A stretch of DNA of 64,000 bases, taken from the NCBI RefSeq assembly GCF_009913235.1, contig NZ_CP047897.1, positions 2,479,001-2,543,000 on the forward strand, in the 5' to 3' direction. The number at the start of each line of letters is the position of its first letter. Position 1 is the stretch's first letter. Under the pieces are notes generated by a model, which saw only the letters and a program-made list of their open reading frames with translations, ran no database searches and was not told the DNA's origin. This DNA is from Nibribacter ruber. GTDB lineage: Bacteria; Bacteroidota; Bacteroidia; Cytophagales; Hymenobacteraceae. This document shows positions 1 through 7,896 of the stretch, in pieces. The position numbers were made by a program, and so were the translations under genes.

Positions 1-5
1 TTTTT

Positions 6-43
6 CGTTTTTGGGCAGTTTTCCCCAGATCAGGGCAAAACTA
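6..43. repeat. 38-bp palindrome family, degenerate copy
   Basis: Left arm CGTTTTTGGGCAGTTTTC-like; the right arm is worn and its end overlaps the stop codon of the PRC-barrel gene. Confidence 0.5.
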
Positions 44-781
44 GTACAAGCCTAGGGCTTTCCTTTTAAGAGCCGTGAACTCGTCATGGTTGATGGTGCC
101 TTCATCCAGCATGCGCTTGAGGCGCTCAATGGTGGCAATGTCACCGTCAATGGCGCTGTTGCCCGCCATGCCCGCTGAAGAAGGAGAACCCATGTTTGAC
201 GAAGAGCCCACATTTGAATGCCTATCATGGTTCATGTCTGCATTGGTTGAGGAGCTTCTCTGGTCTAGGTAGTCATCTTGGTGGCGGCGTGTCTGGTAGA
301 AACGGCTGTCGTCAAAAGACTCATGCTCATAGAAGTCATCATCTGGCGGCGTAGTGTGCGAAGACGTAGTCATGAACGAGGTGGTAGGACTGGTCACCGC
401 GTGCAGCACGCGGTATTCATAGTCTGGCGTCACCTCGCCGCCCCGGTAAAAAGGATAGCGTGACAAGCCGGCCAGTTCCAGGCCGGTTACCCGCACCTCA
501 TCGGCAGACTCGTCTAGGTGGGCCGCGCCAATGGGCACCAGGATATGGCGGTCATCAGTGTCAGGCAGCAGCAGGTTGGGGTCTACGTCTACGTCCAGGT
601 AGCGCACTTTCATGAGGGTCTGGTCCACGATGAGGTCGTCTACTTTGCCAATGCGGCGTCCGTCTGACCCAATCACCTCCCAGCCGCGCACGTCCAGGTT
701 GTTGTCTGCTACTTTAAAGTTGCTCAGTTTATGCAAAGGGCGCAGGCGCACTCCCTTTGAGTAGTCATTATTCGTTGCCAT
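41..781 (-). CDS. PRC-barrel domain protein with C-terminal SHOCT-like motif
   Basis: 246 aa, no signal peptide. Residues about 25-110 look like a PRC-barrel (GWEVIGSDGRRIGKVDDLIV, then a run of beta-strand-like segments ending near YPFYRGG). Residues about 130-205 are a low-complexity Ser/Thr/Asn/Asp/His linker. The last 32 residues (IERLKRMLDEGTINHDEFTA) match the SHOCT pattern of a short helix pair often found at protein ends. PRC-barrels are found in RNA-processing and photosynthetic proteins and as stand-alone stress proteins; the exact role here is unknown. A 62-aa membrane protein gene lies just upstream on the same strand (26 bp gap), so the two may be co-transcribed. The stop codon overlaps the end of a degenerate copy of the 38-bp palindrome. 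Confidence 0.8.
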   Translation of the reverse strand: MATNNDYSKGVRLRPLHKLSNFKVADNNLDVRGWEVIGSDGRRIGKVDDLIVDQTLMKVRYLDVDVDPNLLLPDTDDRHILVPIGAAHLDESADEVRVTGLELAGLSRYPFYRGGEVTPDYEYRVLHAVTSPTTSFMTTSSHTTPPDDDFYEHESFDDSRFYQTRRHQDDYLDQRSSSTNADMNHDRHSNVGSSSNMGSPSSAGMAGNSAIDGDIATIERLKRMLDEGTINHDEFTALKRKALGLY

Positions 782-807
782 GTCTCTTTCTTTTCTAGGT
801 GAGAAGA

Positions 808-996
808 TTAAACACTGCCATTGTAGTAAGGTGACAGAGGCAGCACGAAAGAGGTGGGCGCGCCGTTGTACTCAGCGGTGTTGTTCTCTTCGTTGAGGTA
901 TTTGTAGAGCGCGTAGCCAATGATTGCCAACACCAGCAGAATGATCAGCCACATCCAGCCAGAGCGCTTTTTCCGTTCAACATTAATTTCAGCCAT
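808..996 (-). CDS. small single-pass membrane protein, unknown function
   Basis: 62 aa. A basic N-terminus (VERKKRSGW) precedes one hydrophobic helix at about residues 14-32 (WMWLIILLVLAIIGYALY); the tail is short, polar and extracytoplasmic if the positive-inside rule holds. No family recognised. It sits directly upstream of the PRC-barrel gene on the same strand, which supports a real gene and a shared transcript. Confidence 0.55.
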   Translation of the reverse strand: MAEINVERKKRSGWMWLIILLVLAIIGYALYKYLNEENNTAEYNGAPTSFVLPLSPYYNGSV

Positions 997-1133
997 AGTT
1001 TTATTAGTTTAGGTTAGAAAGGCCACAAGGCCACTCCCTTGAGTACGCAGGTCTGGTAGAGAGGTTTGTTCTCAAGAACTTACTGCGGCGCTTTCCTAAA
1101 CCAGATGGCTTTGCGCCTAAAAAGAAATGCGGT

Positions 1134-1171
1134 CGTTTTTGGCCTGTTTCTGAGAAAACAAGCCAAAAACG
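1134..1171. repeat. 38-bp palindrome family copy
   Basis: Arms CGTTTTTGGCCTGTTTCT and GAAAACAAGCCAAAAACG around GA. Flanking bases extend the stem outward (TGCGGT and ACCGCA), so the full hairpin is about 50 bp, 1128-1177. Confidence 0.9.
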
Positions 1172-1214
1172 ACCGCAGACAGGGAAAGATGTCTCCCGTC
1201 AGGCCAATGCCTTC

Positions 1215-2219
1215 TTACTTCTGTTCTGGTATCTCTGGGAATTCTATGAACTCGCCGGCGGGCGTAAAGAGCATGCTCATGGGGGCCTCAGTGTCTTTGA
1301 GGATGTCTTGCTGGGTCACGCCCCAGCGGGCCCAGGAAAGCGCCAGCATCTTGGCATAGGCGCTGTTCTCCCAAGGGTTGAAGATCACATCCGTAATATC
1401 ATCAATCAAGGAGTCCATGACCACCACTTCGTCCTGGGGTTTTACGGGGCGCGGCAGGTAATCTGGAATGACGTTGAGCAGGTAGGCACCGTAGAAGACG
1501 CGGGCACTGAACTCGGCGGCCTGGATGGGTTGTAGCTTTCTGGGCTCCACCTCGGCCCAGACGCGGCGCATGGCCCGCTTGAGCAGCTCATTGTCCAGCA
1601 GGCAGCAGACAATGAGCGCGTTGTCCAGCCGCAGACTGATCATCATGGTGGTGAGGTCGTCCCTGAACTCAAAGCGGCTGGGCTCTGCGGCGGCGTCTAC
1701 CTCCACTACAAAGATGGAGCCGGGCAGAAAATCTGCAAATGTCATGGGCACTCTAATGGACTGCAGCACCCTGAAGAACGCCTGAAACTTCATGAGCATC
1801 TTGGGCTGCTCGCTCACGGCGTATTCTGGCTTGATGAGCGGGTCCTGTTCCTTGATGAGTTCATTGATGAGCGTGCCGTAGAACATCTTGCCCAGCCACT
1901 GGAACAGCAGGGCCGGGTCCAGGGCGCGCAAGCCGGCCACGCCTCTTTGGGCGGCTTCCTGCACCTGGTCCTCCAGGGGCTGCACGTACTGGGTCTGGCA
2001 CCGGCGGCAGCAGGGCACCTGCAGCTCTTGAAACTGCACCACGCTCTGGTCCAGCATCTGCAAAGGGCGGTCTGTGATGCCGTATTCCTGCATGAGCCAC
2101 TCTGGAAACACCTGGGCGGTCTGGTCTGGAGTGATGGTGTTGCCGCACAGAAAACAGATACGGTACCCGAACCGCATGTTCTCAAAAGGGTCATAAATGG
2201 CCAGGTGTTGCTGCTGCAT
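1215..2219 (-). CDS. HNH-endonuclease-like zinc protein with altered catalytic motif
   Basis: 334 aa from the ATG that gives MQQQHLAIYDPFENM; the open frame extends 45 codons further upstream but that part reads into the promoter region of the divergent gene. Two cysteine pairs, CFLCG near residue 24 and CCRRC near residue 71, bracket the segment AQVFPEWLMQEYG. In HNH proteins of this type the segment normally reads E-H-V-F/I-P-x-W-L; here the His position is Gln. The remaining 240 residues are helical and unrecognised. The fold is inferred from the Cys pairs and the VFPEWL motif; loss of the metal-binding His suggests that nuclease activity may be lost. It is divergent from the SIMPL-domain gene. 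Confidence 0.6.
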   Translation of the reverse strand: MQQQHLAIYDPFENMRFGYRICFLCGNTITPDQTAQVFPEWLMQEYGITDRPLQMLDQSVVQFQELQVPCCRRCQTQYVQPLEDQVQEAAQRGVAGLRALDPALLFQWLGKMFYGTLINELIKEQDPLIKPEYAVSEQPKMLMKFQAFFRVLQSIRVPMTFADFLPGSIFVVEVDAAAEPSRFEFRDDLTTMMISLRLDNALIVCCLLDNELLKRAMRRVWAEVEPRKLQPIQAAEFSARVFYGAYLLNVIPDYLPRPVKPQDEVVVMDSLIDDITDVIFNPWENSAYAKMLALSWARWGVTQQDILKDTEAPMSMLFTPAGEFIEFPEIPEQK

Positions 2220-2366
2220 AAAGCTAAGGAAATGGTAAACGCTGGGACAAAGATACAAACCAAAGCTGCGTAAATACACCACCGCGGTGGTTACTTGCGT
2301 TGTACTGGTGCAAGGAAACTTCGGCATGGTCCTTGCGTTTGCCCGTTGGTACATTATAAAAACACT

Positions 2367-3083
2367 ATGAAAAAGCTATTTCCCCTTTTTAGCATTGTCC
2401 TTTTCCTCTTACTATCTATGCAAAGCCAAGCCCAGACCACCGCTCTTCCGCCGTTGGTGACCGTTACCGGCACCGGTGAGGTGAAGGTACAACCAGACCA
2501 GCTCACGTTCATGATTGGCGTGGAGGTGCGGGAGAAAACCCTGGATGATGCCCGGCGAGTAGCCGACCAGCGCACCTCGGCGTTGATTGCCTACCTGAAA
2601 AAGAGCGGCATTGACGAAAAACAAATCCAGACCACGTACCTGTCTCTGCAACCCATGTACACCGGTGAGTATGGCCAGAGCACGCCCCAGTTCTACATGG
2701 CCACCCGCACTATGTCTGTCACCCTTAAGAAGCTAGACAAGTTTGACGAGGTGATGGCCGGCGCCTACAAGGCAGGTGCTAACCGCGTGGACGGCATTCA
2801 GTATTCCAGCAGCCAGCTTGTCAAGTACCAGGAAGAGGCGCGCAGCAAGGCCGTGCAACAAGCCAAGCAGAAAGCAAACCAACTGGCCGGCGACCTGGGC
2901 GCCAAGGTGGGCCGGGTGTATAACATCAACGAAGGTGGCCAGGGTCCTATGCCCATCTACGGAAAAATGGCCAGCCAGCGCATGATGGCCGAGTCTATGG
3001 CCGGAGACGCCAGCGGCACTACCTTGGCCGCCGGGCAGATCATCATCACGTCCTCAGTTGAGGTAAGCTTTGTATTGGAATAA
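2367..3083 (+). CDS. SIMPL (DUF541) domain periplasmic protein
   Basis: 238 aa from the ATG giving MKKLFPLFSIVLFLL, a signal peptide with probable cleavage after SQAQ. The mature part starts with a conserved SIMPL core: VTVTGTGEVKVQPDQLTF, followed by the helix with DDARRVADQRTSALIAYLKK and the strand IQTTYLSLQPMY. SIMPL proteins (BP26/OMP28 family) are periplasmic or outer-membrane-associated and form ring oligomers in some species; the substrate is unknown. Length fits the family. The upstream in-frame extension (24 codons) lies in the divergent intergenic region and lacks a signal peptide, so the MKK start is preferred. A rho-independent terminator follows at 3261. Confidence 0.85.
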   Translation: MKKLFPLFSIVLFLLLSMQSQAQTTALPPLVTVTGTGEVKVQPDQLTFMIGVEVREKTLDDARRVADQRTSALIAYLKKSGIDEKQIQTTYLSLQPMYTGEYGQSTPQFYMATRTMSVTLKKLDKFDEVMAGAYKAGANRVDGIQYSSSQLVKYQEEARSKAVQQAKQKANQLAGDLGAKVGRVYNINEGGQGPMPIYGKMASQRMMAESMAGDASGTTLAAGQIIITSSVEVSFVLE

Positions 3084-3260
3084 CCCTTGCCAAGACTTAT
3101 GCGCCACGCGTTGGGTTGAATGTGTCTTTTGAGTTGCAAAATGGCAGAATAAGAACTTTTGAAATTCTCATCTAATCGCCGTCATGATGAGGAAAACCAT
3201 TTGAAAAGCTCCTTACTCTTGTAATTTTTGCTTAGCACATCAAACTTTAAACAAGCCCAT

Positions 3261-3305
3261 AAAACGCCGGCTTCTTCTTGCTTACAACAGGGAGCCGGCG
3301 TTTTT
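3261..3305 (+). terminator. terminator after the SIMPL gene
   Basis: AAACGCCGGCT (3262-3272) pairs with AGCCGGCGTTT (3293-3303), loop of 20, followed by the T-run that belongs to the 38-bp palindrome. Confidence 0.7.
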
Positions 3306-3336
3306 AGTGTATTTTCCGGAAAATACGCCAAAAACG
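3299..3336. repeat. 38-bp palindrome family copy, compensated
   Basis: Arms CGTTTTTAGTGTATTTTC and GAAAATACGCCAAAAACG. Pairs 11-28 (G-C) and 13-26 (A-T) differ from consensus on both sides. Its first seven bases are also the U-tract of the preceding terminator. Confidence 0.88.
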
Positions 3337-3400
3337 ACAACGCAGACTTTCCATTCAACGTCTCAAGCAAAGTGCCAAATCTTTGGTACATTTGAACGTT

Positions 3401-4549
3401 ATGAATCAACCTGCATTTGTCTTAGAGGGCAGACCCGTTTACGTGGTGGATACGGCAGAGGCGCTGTCTGAGGCAGCTGCCCATCTTGGCCAAAGACCAG
3501 AACTGGCCCTGGACCTAGAATTTGACCAACACCATTATACGTACGGCTTCACGCTCTGCCTTATTCAGATCTCTGACGGGCACGCCTGCTTTCTGATAGA
3601 TCCTTTCTCCTTAGAAGACCTGCAACCGCTCTGGGACGTGCTGGAGAACCCGGCTATTGTCAAAATCTTCCACCACGCCAACAATGACCTCATGCTCCTG
3701 AGCATGCTGGGCTGCCAGGTGCGCAACCTGGTTGACACCGCCGTGGCCGCCAAGATTCTCAACTACGCCAAGGCGGCGTTGGGCACCCTGCTGGAAGAAG
3801 AACTGGGTCTTAACCTGGACAAGTCACAGCAGATGAGCAACTGGACGCTTCGGCCCCTTACCAAGAAACAACTGGAGTACGCCGCCCTGGACGTGCTGCA
3901 CCTGCACCCGCTCAAGGAAAAGATGCTGGGCAAGGTAGCGGACCTGGGACGATTGCACTGGCTGGCAGAGGAAGACAAACTGCTGGAATCCATTACTTTC
4001 TCCACGCCCACAGACCCGCATTTGAAGATAAAGTTTCCGCAGCGGCTCACGTACCTGCAGCAGTTCATCTTAAAACCGATTTATGATTTCAGGGATGAGC
4101 TAGCGCAGAAATGGAACATTCCGGCCGGGCAGGTCATCAATACTGCTGCACTCATGGCGCTGCTCAATGACCCTAGCCAGGATCTAAACCAGTGGCTGCA
4201 CCACACGCGCGGCGTTCACGGCCGATTGCAGCAAGACCGCTATGAGGCCCAGCTGCAGCGCCTGCTCAACGGCTCACTGCAGGAGGCCAAGAAACGGCAG
4301 ATTCCTAACCGGTTACCATCTAACCCGTACCCGCCCCGGTTCAAGACCCCAGAGACCGAAGCCCGCAAAGACCAGCTCTGCCTGGTGCAAAAGGCCCTCA
4401 TAGACGCCTATGGTGCCTATGCCACGCCGCTACTCCTGGACCAAAGCACCATCACACACTACAGCCAGACCGGTGACTTGATCATTCAGAAGAACTACGC
4501 GCGCGAGATTGTTTTGCAGACGGCCGCAGACATGGGTATTGTACTGTAA
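3401..4549 (+). CDS. rnd: ribonuclease D
   Basis: 382 aa. The N-terminal 3'-5' exonuclease domain carries the DEDDy residues: D38 and E40 in LALDLEFDQ, D96 in HHANNDLMLL, and Y160/D164 in LEYAALDVLHL. An HRDC-like helical domain follows at about residues 210-290 (LKPIYDFRDELAQKWNIPAG). RNase D trims the 3' ends of tRNA precursors and other stable RNAs. The chosen ATG gives MNQPAFVLEG; a start six codons earlier would begin inside the leader. The gene is followed after 15 bp by a small membrane protein gene, probably on the same transcript. Confidence 0.92.
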   Translation: MNQPAFVLEGRPVYVVDTAEALSEAAAHLGQRPELALDLEFDQHHYTYGFTLCLIQISDGHACFLIDPFSLEDLQPLWDVLENPAIVKIFHHANNDLMLLSMLGCQVRNLVDTAVAAKILNYAKAALGTLLEEELGLNLDKSQQMSNWTLRPLTKKQLEYAALDVLHLHPLKEKMLGKVADLGRLHWLAEEDKLLESITFSTPTDPHLKIKFPQRLTYLQQFILKPIYDFRDELAQKWNIPAGQVINTAALMALLNDPSQDLNQWLHHTRGVHGRLQQDRYEAQLQRLLNGSLQEAKKRQIPNRLPSNPYPPRFKTPETEARKDQLCLVQKALIDAYGAYATPLLLDQSTITHYSQTGDLIIQKNYAREIVLQTAADMGIVL

Positions 4550-4564
4550 GTAGCTGCCTGCACA

Positions 4565-4756
4565 ATGAGGACTCTGTTCAACACCTTGCTGGCCATCTTG
4601 TTTGTACTGGTGATTTTGAACGTCATGTTCTGGGGGCTGGCCTATGCCTATGGCAGCGAGGTACCTTCTGCTACAGACACTAAAACCTTGCTCACCCTAC
4701 TGGTTCTGGGAACTCTCATCGCCTTGGTTTTCTTCTTAAGAAGAAGATTTAAGTAG
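4565..4756 (+). CDS. small two-helix membrane protein, unknown function
   Basis: 63 aa. Two hydrophobic helices at about residues 5-27 (LFNTLLAILFVLVILNVMFW) and 42-57 (LLTLLVLGTLIALVFF), ending in a basic tail (RRRFK), so both ends are probably cytoplasmic. No family recognised. It starts 15 bp after rnd and ends 19 bp before the next gene, which suggests that the three genes form one transcript. Confidence 0.55.
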   Translation: MRTLFNTLLAILFVLVILNVMFWGLAYAYGSEVPSATDTKTLLTLLVLGTLIALVFFLRRRFK

Positions 4757-4775
4757 CCCAAAAATTTAATTAGTA

Positions 4776-5162
4776 ATGCCCAAGAAGTCTATTGAGTTTG
4801 GAGTGTATCCGTGGTTTGCGGGGTATGGCTATGCGGCCATCCATCCGGCCAACCGCCATGAGTTTGAGTCTCTGGAACCGCAGAACAAGGTGTTTGAGAA
4901 GGTAAGCGAACTGAACGGCTGGTACCTGCTGCGCTACGGCGACGAGGAGTTCAAGGTACGCCCAGACTTTTACGCGCCCATTACCCCGCTTCCCTTCACG
5001 TTTGGCGAGTTTGTGCGCCCTGCTCAGCAACCCAAGGGCATGACGGCCCAGATCACAGACATTATCTGGAACGTGTCTGAAGATGCCGCCTATTTTGGCT
5101 TGCGCATTGGCAAACAACCTCTGGACGGCCTCTACCGGCAAAGTCAGCTCATGCCTGCCTAA
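4776..5162 (+). CDS. conserved cytoplasmic protein of unknown function
   Basis: 128 aa, no signal peptide or membrane segment. The sequence is rich in aromatic residues in a beta-rich pattern (GVYPWFAGYGYAAIHPANRH near the start, then PDFYAPITPLPFTFGEF). It has the look of a small conserved Bacteroidota family but I do not recognise a named domain. It follows the 63-aa membrane protein gene closely and is the last gene before a 38-bp palindrome. Confidence 0.6.
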   Translation: MPKKSIEFGVYPWFAGYGYAAIHPANRHEFESLEPQNKVFEKVSELNGWYLLRYGDEEFKVRPDFYAPITPLPFTFGEFVRPAQQPKGMTAQITDIIWNVSEDAAYFGLRIGKQPLDGLYRQSQLMPA

Positions 5163-5241
5163 CCTACTTAGGCAGAACCGCTACTAAAAACTGTCTCTTA
5201 CGGGAACGGCCTGCCAAAAAAATACGGCATTGCTCATCTGT

Positions 5242-5279
5242 CGTTTTTGGGCTTTTTCCTGGGAAACAGCTCAAAAACG
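5242..5279. repeat. 38-bp palindrome family copy
   Basis: Arms CGTTTTTGGGCTTTTTCC and GGAAACAGCTCAAAAACG; tandem intergenic, before the acidic lipoprotein gene. Confidence 0.85.
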
Positions 5280-5378
5280 AAGGAATAAAAGTAAATGGTT
5301 TTCAGGAGGATAGCGCATTTTTAATCTTTATGTGTTAGCTTCACGTATACCTTTCCCAAAACCAATAAAACAGAGACT

Positions 5379-5618
5379 ATGAAAAAAGTAACCAGAGTAG
5401 CGGCGGCGGCCTTATTGGCGCTTACCTTCGGGTTTGCCTCTTGTGATTCTAAAACTGCTGAAAAAGCAGAAGACACTGTTGAAACCGCCGGAGACGAGGC
5501 TGGCAACGCTATGGAAAATGCCGGTGACGAAGTAGACAACACGCTGGAAAGCAAAGACACCGTAACCGTACAGGATACTACTGTCAATGACGGCGTAGCT
5601 GATAAAGTAAACCAATAA
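5379..5618 (+). CDS. small acidic lipoprotein
   Basis: 79 aa. A signal peptide (MKKVTRVAAAALLALTF) ends in the lipobox FASC, so Cys22 is the likely lipidation site. The mature part is about 57 residues, strongly acidic and low in complexity, with a repeated pattern of E-K/D-A-G-D-E-x-x-N in a probable amphipathic helix. It may sit in the periplasm on a lipid anchor; no function is visible. Followed at once by a strong hairpin terminator at 5641, so it is a single-gene transcript. Confidence 0.75.
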   Translation: MKKVTRVAAAALLALTFGFASCDSKTAEKAEDTVETAGDEAGNAMENAGDEVDNTLESKDTVTVQDTTVNDGVADKVNQ

Positions 5619-5640
5619 CCCGCTTACGGGATACCTAGTA

Positions 5641-5684
5641 AGAAGCCCCGGCAGAACATTCTTCTGCCGGGGCTTCTTCTTTTT
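5641..5684 (+). terminator. terminator after the acidic lipoprotein gene
   Basis: Perfect 16-bp stem AGAAGCCCCGGCAGAA / TTCTGCCGGGGCTTCT, loop of 5, then TCTTTTT. Confidence 0.92.
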
Positions 5685-5727
5685 AGTGCATGCTGCTAAG
5701 TCCTTTCCCTACTCTTTTCCCTGGTTT

Positions 5728-5765
5728 CGTTTTTCGCCAGTTTTCTGGAAAACAGCCCAAAAACG
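5728..5765. repeat. 38-bp palindrome family copy
   Basis: Arms CGTTTTTCGCCAGTTTTC and GAAAACAGCCCAAAAACG with centre TG; downstream of the lipoprotein terminator. Confidence 0.85.
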
Positions 5766-5854
5766 ACAAAGTCCCATCCGAACTTCCAGCAAATGATATG
5801 CTTCTGCGTAAGAGTATTTATTAAAGAAGATTCTAAAGGATAAAATCTATAATA

Positions 5855-5891
5855 TTACGCGTTCTCACTAGGTATTAATACGTTACGCGTT
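5855..5891. promoter_or_regulatory. direct repeats TTACGCGTT around a palindrome
   Basis: TTACGCGTT at 5855 and 5883, 28 bp apart, both followed shortly by CTAGG; GTATTAATAC (5872-5881) lies between. About 65-100 bp before the TACCTTTG promoter box, as activator sites often are. Confidence 0.45.
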
Positions 5892-5953
5892 TTCTAGGCA
5901 AATCATAAAATTATATTATTTGATAGAATAGTGCCAATAAAAGAGTTTACTCC

Positions 5954-5961
5954 TACCTTTG
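5954..5961 (+). promoter_or_regulatory. TAnnTTTG-type promoter box before the STAS-like gene
   Basis: TACCTTTG exactly matches the Bacteroidota -7 pattern, 34 bp before the GTG start. A -33 TTTG is not at the usual spacing. Confidence 0.55.
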
Positions 5962-5994
5962 TGCATCCCCTGCCATGATCTGAAGAAGATTTAA

Positions 5995-6447
5995 GTGATT
6001 GTTACCTTCTCCTCACCCGCCGCCATCATCTCACAGAACAATGCCCAGAAGGTATTGCATCTGCAGTGGAAAGGACTGGTGTCTAGTTCCGTTTTCAGGC
6101 AGACACTGGAACATGCCCTCCAATTGATTACGGCCTCCCAGACGCAGTTCTGCATTTACAACACCAAAGACCTCTGGCCCATGGCGCTGCAGGACTATGA
6201 CTGGATGACAGATGAGTTCCTGCCCAGGCTGTTGGAGTCGCCGTTGCAGAAAGTGGCCGTGCTGGAGTCTATCCATGAGCTGGAGCAGTTGAGCCTGCGG
6301 CACATGGTGTACGCTTCTTACATGGCGTTCAGCTTCAAGCTAAAATATGTAGATGACCTGGCGGCGGCCCTTACGTGGTTCAGCAAGAAGAACTTCAAAG
6401 GCAGCGTGTTCACCACCCCTGAAGGCTCTTTTTCTCCCGCTCTTTAG
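5995..6447 (+). CDS. STAS/SpoIIAA-like protein, putative
   Basis: 150 aa starting at GTG; an in-frame stop (TAA) lies just before, and no ATG occurs until residue 61, so GTG is the likely start. The beta-alpha pattern (KVLHLQWKGLVSSSVFRQTL, then TQFCIYNTKDLWPMALQDYDW, then KVAVLES) resembles the SpoIIAA-like STAS proteins common in Cytophagales. No phosphorylatable Ser/Thr motif can be assigned. A good TAnnTTTG box lies 34 bp upstream. It converges on the next gene with only 9 bp between stop codons. The family assignment is tentative. Confidence 0.55.
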   Translation: MIVTFSSPAAIISQNNAQKVLHLQWKGLVSSSVFRQTLEHALQLITASQTQFCIYNTKDLWPMALQDYDWMTDEFLPRLLESPLQKVAVLESIHELEQLSLRHMVYASYMAFSFKLKYVDDLAAALTWFSKKNFKGSVFTTPEGSFSPAL

Positions 6448-6456
6448 AATTTTCCC

Positions 6457-7689
6457 CTACTTGTTGTCTGCCAGTGTACCCATGGCGTAATCCTGCAGGT
6501 ACTGGTACCGTTCTGTGAGCGCTCCGTCCTTGGCAATGGTGGCTCTGGCCAGAATCCCTTCCGTGTCGCCGTTCGCCAAAGGTCCCATGACGTGGGCCAA
6601 CAGCTGGCGTCCAAAGTCTACCGAGGCATTTCTGGGCAGTTCGCAGGGCAGGTTGTCTACCGCCATCACCGTCACGTTTTTAGTGGAAGCATACGCCGGC
6701 TCTAGCTCCGTGGTCCAGGGATTATAGTCATAGGCCGGTTCTGCTATGGTAGACGCGCGCTTGGTGCTGGGAATGGGGCCGTCCACATCGCAGCTGATGT
6801 CTGCAATGGTGTTGATCTTGAAATCTGGCTCCCGCATGTCTTCTTTGGTGAAGAGCACGGGCGCGGCCGGGTTCCAGTAGGCGCAGCTCATGAGCAGGTC
6901 CGTTACTTTGGCAAACCGCAAGAAGGTGGACTGGTAGCGCTCTGGGTGCTGGTAGAAATCCTGTGTCTCAAAGGCGGTTGCTCCTGGCTTATGGTGGTAG
7001 TCTGAAGACCGCAGCTGCACAAACACGGGCTCCGCGAATTCTTTGTTTAGATACTCCGGCACGGTCACCTGCCTGATGCCCATGCGCTGCAATACCTCAA
7101 TGGCGCCTAGCGCCACGCGGCCGCCGCCCGTCACGGCAATTTTGATGTTGGGCAGAAACCGCACCTTGAAAAACTCCTCTTCCATGTCCATCATATCCAG
7201 GCACTCGTGGGCTGGTTTCAGGTCAAAGAGGTTCCATTTACGACCGTAGGTCAAAATACCGTTGTAGGCCCCCACAATGCCGGCCCAGCGCCCGAAGGCC
7301 ACTTCGCGCTCTCCTTTTTCATTGGTGATGAGCTCATAGTCTATGAGGGTGATGCCTTTTTCTAAAACCGCCCGTAGTAGTTTCTGGTTATGAGGTTGTT
7401 TCTTGATGGTATGCGAAAAAAAGAAATAGGTCTTGTTGGGAATGAGCTGGTCAATGGGCACTTCTTTCACGCCAAACAGCACGTCACAGTTGCTCAGGTC
7501 TTCGCGCAGCGGTATGCCCAGGTCTGTAAACTCCTGGTCTTTAAAACACCGGTGCGGGCTGGGTTGTACTACCAGCTGCACCTTGGGGTGCTCCTGCAAC
7601 ACCTGCAGACACTTCTTGGGAGAAAGGGGAACACGCTTGTCTACAGGCACCTTGCCTTCTCTTAAAACGCCTAGCTTTAATCTTGTCAT
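6457..7689 (-). CDS. saccharopine dehydrogenase-like NAD(P)-dependent oxidoreductase
   Basis: 410 aa. The N-terminal half resembles the alanine dehydrogenase/PNT N-terminal domain (LGVLREGKVPVDKRVPLSPK), including the segment FSHTIKKQPHNQKLL that is typical of lysine-ketoglutarate reductase and Lys1-type saccharopine dehydrogenases. The Rossmann nucleotide site is KIAVTGGGRVALGAIEVL at about residues 184-201, and the C-terminal half carries NTIADISCDVDGPIP. Enzymes of this family make or split saccharopine between lysine and 2-oxoglutarate; the direction cannot be read from sequence. Single gene, convergent with the STAS-like gene and divergent from gcvP. Confidence 0.8.
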   Translation of the reverse strand: MTRLKLGVLREGKVPVDKRVPLSPKKCLQVLQEHPKVQLVVQPSPHRCFKDQEFTDLGIPLREDLSNCDVLFGVKEVPIDQLIPNKTYFFFSHTIKKQPHNQKLLRAVLEKGITLIDYELITNEKGEREVAFGRWAGIVGAYNGILTYGRKWNLFDLKPAHECLDMMDMEEEFFKVRFLPNIKIAVTGGGRVALGAIEVLQRMGIRQVTVPEYLNKEFAEPVFVQLRSSDYHHKPGATAFETQDFYQHPERYQSTFLRFAKVTDLLMSCAYWNPAAPVLFTKEDMREPDFKINTIADISCDVDGPIPSTKRASTIAEPAYDYNPWTTELEPAYASTKNVTVMAVDNLPCELPRNASVDFGRQLLAHVMGPLANGDTEGILARATIAKDGALTERYQYLQDYAMGTLADNK

Positions 7690-7818
7690 ATGCTTTTAAG
7701 GAGGATTCTACTCCTGGTTTGAGGTGCAAATCAAAAAAGAACGTCACAAACAGGCCAAAGACGCCCAGCTGTCTCTGCAATTTAGGAGGTCTGGGTGTAA
7801 ATAGTGAATATTAACCTG

Positions 7819-7826
7819 TACTTTTG
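7819..7826 (+). promoter_or_regulatory. TAnnTTTG-type promoter box before gcvP
   Basis: TACTTTTG matches TAnnTTTG, 70 bp before the ATG. The short leader leaves no room for a tandem glycine riboswitch. Confidence 0.55.
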
Positions 7827-7896
7827 TGTAATGAATTGAGCCTGACGGCTGTTTTCAGAGCAAAGATTCCATTTCTACTCTTAATACATACCTCAC

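Larger units (their letters stand above)
3084..3400. other. intergenic region 3084-3400
   Basis: Holds the SIMPL-gene terminator and one 38-bp palindrome. Nothing else is seen. Confidence 0.7.
5619..5994. other. intergenic region 5619-5994
   Basis: Terminator, 38-bp palindrome, then an AT-rich control region with TTACGCGTT direct repeats and a promoter box. No gene seen. Confidence 0.7.

Noticed and set aside
7827-7896. Glycine riboswitch before gcvP
   Set aside because: The leader after the candidate promoter is only about 65 bases, too short for a tandem glycine aptamer, and its conserved core is not seen.
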